The position numbers were made by a program, and so were the translations under genes. From assembly GCA_020631895.1 (NCBI GenBank), contig JACKGR010000004.1:1-64000 (forward strand): a stretch of 64,000 nt of DNA, given 5' to 3'. Source of the DNA: Candidatus Nomurabacteria bacterium (GTDB lineage Bacteria; Patescibacteriota; Saccharimonadia; Saccharimonadales; UBA7683). Below the pieces are notes generated by a model. It was not told the DNA's origin. It saw only the letters and a list, made by a program, of their open reading frames with translations, and ran no database searches. Positions 59,566 through 64,000 of this stretch are shown here, piece by piece (within the stretch, counting starts at the first letter, position 1; each line of letters starts with the position of its first letter).

Positions 59566-61218
59566 TTATTGGGTGGATGAACTAGTTGAGGCGCTAGACT
59601 TTCCTAAGATAATTAAGAAGTCTGCCTTATATTTTGATGCCTCAGGTACCGATGTTTTATCTGATGCCGTCGTAGATAAATCTTTGAGCAGATATGATTT
59701 TGTTTTGGGTTTTTTGCCCGCAGAATTATCAACAACTATACTAGTTGGCCTGTCTACGCTAGCATTTGATATTAAAATTACCTCTACGCCCTTCTCAGAT
59801 AATTTTTCAGCATATTTTTGAGCAAGCCCTGTTTGACCACTACCATTTAGGACTACTGCCGTGGCTGCTTCTGTTACCAATGGATCGGTACTTGTAAGTT
59901 TTTTAAAGAACAATTTTATATCTGCAAAGTTATTTATTCCTGCTTGTGGCATTACAATACTTTGGCCAGAATACATACCTGTTGTTACTAAGGGTTCATC
60001 CGGATTAGCTAGATCGATAGATTTGATATTTGAAGATTTAACCTTTTTAGATAATTCATGAAGTCTTCTTAGCTCACTTGTGTTAAAGTTTGTCGATACA
60101 TTATCACCCGCGGCATCTAATAAACCACTAATTTTAGCAGGATTCGATAAGACGCCGACGCTCAGCGCCTTGTCTTTTAGTGCTATCAGCATTTTACGTT
60201 GATACAATGTTCTATCAAAATCGCCTCTGCTCATGCCATATCCACCCTTGGCATTTCTAGATCGTGCCAACGCAAGTGCGTGTAATCCGTCTAGCTTATT
60301 GACTCCATTCTTTAGCCTAACTGGGCCACCGTCTTTAGGCTGAATGTTTGGATCGTAGATACCTCGCGGATCATTGCTTTCAACAGTAATTTCTATACCA
60401 CCAACTGCATCAACCGAGTCTTTAAATGCAGTGTAATCAATTTTTCCGTAATAATGTATTGGTACGCCAAAATTTGTACTGACTATCTTTGAGAGGAGCC
60501 CCATGCCACCTTTTGGATAGCCTGGCTCATCAAATTTAACCGACTCTCCACACTCAAATGCATTATTTATCTTGCCAGCATAACCAGCGGCACACTGCTC
60601 ATCGTATTTGACCCACAAATCTCTAGGAATACTAGTAGTAAACGCGGTATTGTTTTTTGTATCGACACTAACTAACATAATCGAGTCTGTTAATGACGCG
60701 CCTCCGTGATCTGGCCCATCATCCTCCGAAGTTCCTGCGAGTAAAATATTAACCCGTCCCTCATCCTCACCTTTTAATTTTGTAGTCCTTAGAAGCCCCA
60801 AGACGTTACCATCAAAAACTTTTGATGAAGTCTGCAAAAACTTCCATCCAAAATATCCGCCTACAATCAATAGTAAAACAAGAATAAAAATAATGATTCT
60901 CTTCTTCTTTTTACTATTTTTTTGGTTGCCTTCGGAGTTTTTTAACTCTCGCTTCTTTTTAAATTGCCAAAAATGCGGCTTTTTGATTGGATTTTTAGCT
61001 TCAGGATTACCACCAAGCTCAAGATTTAATGTATTATCATCAGTCCATCTCTCGCTCTCAAAAGATATTTCCTGAGTAGCTGGCGATCTTCTAATAAACC
61101 CTTCTTGTGAAGACTGTGAGGCGTTAGATTTTTGTCTATTCGTACCTAAATTAGCTGGCCGTCTTCGGACAAAGCCATCAACACTAGAATTATTTATTGT
61201 TCTATTTTTTGGTCGCAT
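59566..61218 (-). CDS. LytR-CpsA-Psr (LCP) family glycopolymer transferase
   Basis: Attaches anionic or other glycopolymers from a lipid carrier to peptidoglycan. The 550-residue protein has a long cytoplasmic Arg/Ser-rich start, one membrane helix (about 108-128), the LCP domain (about 150-370, with TDSIMLVSVDTKNNTAFTTSIPRDLWV and the catalytic-site Arg/Asp residues in LHALALARSRNAKGGYGMSRGDFDR), and a C-terminal LytR_C domain (VVLNGSGQTGLAQKYAEKLSEKGVEV). It is divergent from lepB. Confidence 0.92.
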   Translation of the reverse strand: MRPKNRTINNSSVDGFVRRRPANLGTNRQKSNASQSSQEGFIRRSPATQEISFESERWTDDNTLNLELGGNPEAKNPIKKPHFWQFKKKRELKNSEGNQKNSKKKKRIIIFILVLLLIVGGYFGWKFLQTSSKVFDGNVLGLLRTTKLKGEDEGRVNILLAGTSEDDGPDHGGASLTDSIMLVSVDTKNNTAFTTSIPRDLWVKYDEQCAAGYAGKINNAFECGESVKFDEPGYPKGGMGLLSKIVSTNFGVPIHYYGKIDYTAFKDSVDAVGGIEITVESNDPRGIYDPNIQPKDGGPVRLKNGVNKLDGLHALALARSRNAKGGYGMSRGDFDRTLYQRKMLIALKDKALSVGVLSNPAKISGLLDAAGDNVSTNFNTSELRRLHELSKKVKSSNIKSIDLANPDEPLVTTGMYSGQSIVMPQAGINNFADIKLFFKKLTSTDPLVTEAATAVVLNGSGQTGLAQKYAEKLSEKGVEVILISNASVDRPTSIVVDNSAGKKPKTKSYLLKDLSTTASDKTSVPEASKYKADFLIILGKSSASTSSSTQ

Positions 61219-61304
61219 ATAACTTATCTACGAGTATACCGGCTTTAACAAAAGCGGTAAACCCCGTGATTTATATTATTAGTACTGGTATACTTAAATC
61301 AGAT

Positions 61305-62042
61305 ATGAGTCAAAACAGTCAAAATAAACCTACGCAGAACGATAGCCAAATTACCATGCCTAATCAAACATCTCAACAAACAGAGTCAAAAGACGCCACA
61401 CAAGAAAATACCGACCAGAACCTTGTCCATTCTTCCCAGGATTCTGAAATAGCAAGCTCTGATGTGACCGAAAATAAGCCAAAAAAAGAAGGTGGCATTG
61501 TATCACTCTTTGTTACAATTATCGTCGCTCTCTTGTTAGTTCAGGTTATAAATGTATTTTTTCTGCAAAGCTACCGCGTATATGGTAGTAGCATGTACTC
61601 AACTCTCTCAAATAACGATCGACTCATAATATCAAAATTTAGTAAAACAGCATCAAAAATTACTGGTAAAACCTATCAACCAAAACGTGCAGACATTATT
61701 GTTTTTCAAAGCCCAGTTGATCCAGATATACAACTAATTAAACGTGTTATTGGTCTACCTGGTGACCGAGTTGTCGTTAAAGATGGTAGCATTACTGTTT
61801 ATAACAAGGAGAATCCGAACGGTTTTAATCCCGACAATGCACCTTACGGAGAAGATTTGCCAAAAACTAGTGGTAACGCCGACATTACTGTTCCTAAAAA
61901 TCACATATTTGTAAGTGGAGATAACCGTGAGGGTGGTAACTCGCTAGACTCACGCAACGAGCTTGGTACTGTGCCTGAAGAGAATATTATAGGCACTCTC
62001 AAAGTCCGAATTTGGCCCCTAAACGACGCCAAATTCTTTTAA
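61305..62042 (+). CDS. lepB: Signal peptidase I
   Basis: Cleaves signal peptides outside the membrane. 245 residues from the ATG at 61305: a Gln/Asn/Ser-rich cytoplasmic start, one membrane helix (VSLFVTIIVALLLVQVINVFF), then the catalytic Ser in YGSSMYSTL and Lys in IQLIKRVIGLPGD, and the SGDNREGGNSLDSR box. I choose this ATG because a TGGTATACT extended -10 ends ten bases before it, making upstream in-frame codons untranscribed. Confidence 0.94.
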   Translation: MSQNSQNKPTQNDSQITMPNQTSQQTESKDATQENTDQNLVHSSQDSEIASSDVTENKPKKEGGIVSLFVTIIVALLLVQVINVFFLQSYRVYGSSMYSTLSNNDRLIISKFSKTASKITGKTYQPKRADIIVFQSPVDPDIQLIKRVIGLPGDRVVVKDGSITVYNKENPNGFNPDNAPYGEDLPKTSGNADITVPKNHIFVSGDNREGGNSLDSRNELGTVPEENIIGTLKVRIWPLNDAKFF

Positions 62043-62052
62043 ACCAACTGTT

Positions 62053-62910
62053 TTAAAGTAGGCTATTGATCAACTTTTCTAGGTGAGAATCATCATTAAA
62101 TCTGATGACCAATTGGCCACCTTTCGCCATATGTTTTACGGCAACTTTTGTATTAAGTTTTTTTGCTAGCTGAACCGTTTCTTTAGTTTCAGTCTTTGTT
62201 CTATCGATAACTTTAGGTTCTTTTGCTGCAAGCGTTTGCTTGTGCCCAACCACAAACTGTTCGGCCTGACGAACCGTCCACTTATTTATAATAATCAGTT
62301 CAAGTAGTTTTAGTTGGGTAGGTTCATCTTTTAAGGCAACTATCTGCCTAGCGTGACCTTCTACAATTACACCATCATGTAGAGCCTTTTTTGCCTGAGG
62401 TGGCAACTTTAAAAGCCTTACAATGTTGTGTACTGCCGATGGACTCTTGCCAACCTTAGCAGCGACTTCATCAAAACTTAGTCCAAATTGATCATGAAGT
62501 TTTAGGTAGGCAGAAGCAAGGTCGAGAATAGTTAAATCTTGTCTTTGGATGTTTTCAATCAGAGCAATCTCCAGCTTCTCTTGCTCACCAAATGATCTAA
62601 TTATTGCCGGTACTTCTTTTAGGCCGGCAATCTCAGCTGCCCGATATCGCCTCTCGCCGGCAATAATAATATAACTGCCGGCATTTTTTGCCACAATCAG
62701 TGGCTGAACAATGCCATGCTCTGTAATAGACGATGCCAGCTCAGCCAGTGAAGTCTCATCAAAATGTTTTCTTGGTTGCTGTGGATCAGGCATTAAGGCA
62801 GTTAGAGGTATATTCTCAACTGTATCTTGATTTGAACCTACTGCAAGTGCTTCTGAAAGCATATCATCAGGAATTAACGATGAAAAATCCTTACCTAGCC
62901 CCTTAGACAT
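62053..62910 (-). CDS. parB: Chromosome partitioning protein ParB
   Basis: Binds parS sites, spreads, and with ParA segregates the origin. The 285-residue protein has the GLGKDFSSLIP start, the CTPase/spreading domain with GERRYRAAEIAG and the IENIQRQDLTILDLA segment, a helix-turn-helix (SFDEVAAKVGKSPSAVHNIVRLLKLP) and a dimerisation end. An AGGGAG site precedes it. A palindrome pair lies between it and parA. Confidence 0.95.
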   Translation of the reverse strand: MSKGLGKDFSSLIPDDMLSEALAVGSNQDTVENIPLTALMPDPQQPRKHFDETSLAELASSITEHGIVQPLIVAKNAGSYIIIAGERRYRAAEIAGLKEVPAIIRSFGEQEKLEIALIENIQRQDLTILDLASAYLKLHDQFGLSFDEVAAKVGKSPSAVHNIVRLLKLPPQAKKALHDGVIVEGHARQIVALKDEPTQLKLLELIIINKWTVRQAEQFVVGHKQTLAAKEPKVIDRTKTETKETVQLAKKLNTKVAVKHMAKGGQLVIRFNDDSHLEKLINSLL

Positions 62911-62922
62911 ACTGCTCCCTGA

Positions 62923-62937
62923 CAGGGATTATCCCTG
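62923..62937. promoter_or_regulatory. Palindromic operator, parA-parB gap, site 1
   Basis: CAGGGATTATCCCTG, a perfect palindrome around a central base, next to the parB ribosome site. The following CAAAAA is mirrored at site 2. Confidence 0.65.
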
Positions 62938-62989
62938 CAAAAAATAATGTATTATTTTGAGAAATGAGTAAATTTTGTATCTCTTTTTG

Positions 62990-63004
62990 CAGGGATAATC
63001 CCTG
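62990..63004. promoter_or_regulatory. Palindromic operator, parA-parB gap, site 2
   Basis: CAGGGATAATCCCTG, the inverted copy of site 1; the centres are 67 bases apart. With the flanking T-run the two sites form a 21-base inverted repeat. Confidence 0.65.
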
Positions 63005-63018
63005 TTCAATAACCCCAT

Positions 63019-63771
63019 TCACGATAGCCGCTCCAATACCTCTTTAGTTAACGCCTTATAGGCGCGGGCACCCTTACTCCACTTATCGTATTCCCCCACC
63101 GGCTTACCGTGACTTGGTGCTTCCGCTACCCTTATATTACGCGGAACTACCGTCTCAAACAACCTCTCTTTAAAGTTAGATTTAAGTTGTTCTTCTACCT
63201 GTGCAGACAACGTAGTTCTAGAGTTATACATCGTCATGACAACCCCTAGTATAGCTAAATGTGGATTAAGTGCCTGGCGAACTAGCTTCATTGTCTCAAG
63301 CAGTTGCCCTAGGCCCTCAAGCGCATAGTACTCGGTCTGAACCGGTATAATTACTGAATCAGCGGCAGTCAGCGCATTAACAGTCAGAAGCCCAAGGCTT
63401 GGCGGGCAATCAATTAGAACAATATCAAAATCTGACGTTTGAAGTGCTGATTTTAATCTCAAAGCTCTATCTTTAGCAGTCGCAATCTCAGTCTCAAGAG
63501 TAGCTAGTTCAGCATCGGTCGGTAGAACCGCTAGGTTATTATAATCAGTTGATTTTACTGCTTCATTTAACTTAACCTTACCAGTAAGGACATCTCGGGT
63601 TGTTTGATCTGTTTTACTAACATCCAGGCCACTAGAAGCGTTACCCTGGGGGTCAAGGTCAACTAAAAGAACTTTTTTACCGGATTTTGCAAGATTATAA
63701 GCAACGTTAATAGTTGTAGTTGTTTTACCAACTCCGCCTTTTTGATTTGTAACCGCAATAATCTGCCCCAC
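63019..63771 (-). CDS. parA: Chromosome partitioning ATPase ParA (Soj)
   Basis: A 250-residue deviant-Walker ATPase that moves ParB-bound origins over the nucleoid. Features are the KGGVGKTTT Walker A at residues 11-19, DLDPQGNASSGLD, DIVLIDCPPSLGLLT (Walker B) and PVQTEYYALEGLGQLL. It starts at GTG after a GGAGG site, and a TATACT box lies upstream. Nearness of rplU and parAB suggests the origin region may not be far. Confidence 0.95.
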   Translation of the reverse strand: MGQIIAVTNQKGGVGKTTTTINVAYNLAKSGKKVLLVDLDPQGNASSGLDVSKTDQTTRDVLTGKVKLNEAVKSTDYNNLAVLPTDAELATLETEIATAKDRALRLKSALQTSDFDIVLIDCPPSLGLLTVNALTAADSVIIPVQTEYYALEGLGQLLETMKLVRQALNPHLAILGVVMTMYNSRTTLSAQVEEQLKSNFKERLFETVVPRNIRVAEAPSHGKPVGEYDKWSKGARAYKALTKEVLERLS

Positions 63772-63837
63772 GTTTTGTTTTCCTCCAAATCTATAACTCT
63801 AGTATACAGGGTATTTGATGTCTGTTCTAGGCAACTA

Positions 63838-63863
63838 AAAATGAGCCCTTGGGCTCATTTTTT
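63838..63863 (-). terminator. Terminator after rplU
   Basis: AAATGAGCCC paired with GGGCTCATTT, with T-runs on both strands; placed between the rplU stop and parA. Confidence 0.8.
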
Positions 63864-63878
63864 TGTAAATACTTTCAT

Positions 63879-64000
63879 CTATCCGATTTTAGTAATTTGG
63901 ATAACACTGTGTTGCTGCCGATGGCCACGAGTTTTATTAACTCGTTTTTTTGCTTTGTAGCGTATTGCTGTTACCTTGTCGGCTTTAACATTATCTTCAA
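63879..64000 (-). CDS. rplU: 50S ribosomal protein L21, C-terminal part
   Basis: The last 39 codons of a gene entering from the right edge. The visible protein, with KADKVTAIRYKAKKRVNK followed by TRGHRQQHSVIQITKIG, matches the L21 end (GHRQ motif). The N-terminal part lies outside the window. rpmA, its usual neighbour, is instead at 16776-17048. Confidence 0.85.
   Translation of the reverse strand, partial: EDNVKADKVTAIRYKAKKRVNKTRGHRQQHSVIQITKIG

Noticed and set aside
1..64000. CRISPR arrays, tRNA or rRNA genes, insertion sequences
   Set aside because: No regularly spaced repeats, no tRNA-shaped intergenic sequence with a T-arm, no rRNA core sequence and no transposase or integrase was seen on either strand.
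1..64000. Alternative genetic code (UGA as glycine)
   Set aside because: Several genes end at UGA in sensible places and RF2 is encoded.

Overview
The window looks like the chromosome of an ultra-small-genome bacterium of the Patescibacteria (CPR), most likely Saccharibacteria (TM7). The supporting signs are short compact proteins, tight operons, many family-less membrane and hypothetical proteins, an FtsEX plus coiled-coil CHAP hydrolase wall module, sortase and LCP-type envelope genes, and a high-GC gene of actinobacterial character (Actinobacteria are the usual hosts of Saccharibacteria). RF1 and RF2 are both present and UGA is used as a stop, so the code is standard. Most genes lie on the minus strand.

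Layout. 1-2.1 kb: end of a DUF1761-like gene, RNase HI, a His-rich cupredoxin, a ferric-reductase-like membrane protein, and an orphan chorismate mutase. 2.2-6.8 kb: unknown proteins, including a winged-helix/degenerate Nudix regulator. 6.8-10.1 kb: glycyl-tRNA synthetase behind a glycine leader-peptide attenuator, then recO with a cytosolic two-component pair. 10.2-15.5 kb: unknown proteins (one a predicted zincin), a methyltransferase, xseBA and a flippase-like protein. 15.6-21.7 kb: RNA methyltransferase, L27, response regulator, pyrG with a translated leader and terminator, CtpA protease and a FemAB-like ligase. 21.8-29.4 kb: CHAP hydrolase and two diverged ftsEX copies flanking a sortase/surface-protein cassette; one ftsE is cut at the same breakpoint that cuts a plus-strand gene. 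29.4-37 kb: prfB, murL-murD, M16 peptidase, secA. 37-39 kb: a hammerhead ribozyme, a GC-rich SPFH gene, and a possible strongly transcribed non-coding RNA behind a perfect consensus promoter. 39-49 kb: HPF, serS, ABC exporter, heliorhodopsin, lysS, greA, proS and proB. 49-57.6 kb: CPBP protease, rseP, uppS, frr, tsf, rpsB, then divergently rpmE, prfA, a P-loop protein, a SPOUT methyltransferase and prmC. 57.6-64 kb: HtrA, a membrane protein, LCP, lepB, parB, parA and the end of rplU.

The most interesting features are regulatory and RNA-level. A perfect-fit type III hammerhead ribozyme lies upstream of secA. Leader-peptide attenuators carry Pro codons before proB-proS and Gly codons before glyS. 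Two further translated leaders overlap terminators before pyrG and greA. Many promoters sit 6-10 nt from the start codon, implying leaderless mRNAs. Paired palindromes separate parA and parB. The main gene-level points are the heliorhodopsin, the MurL epimerase route to D-Glu, the probable host-derived SPFH gene and the ftsEX/sortase rearrangement.

Limits: no homology search or folding program was run. Family calls rest on recognised motifs and RNA structures were paired by hand.
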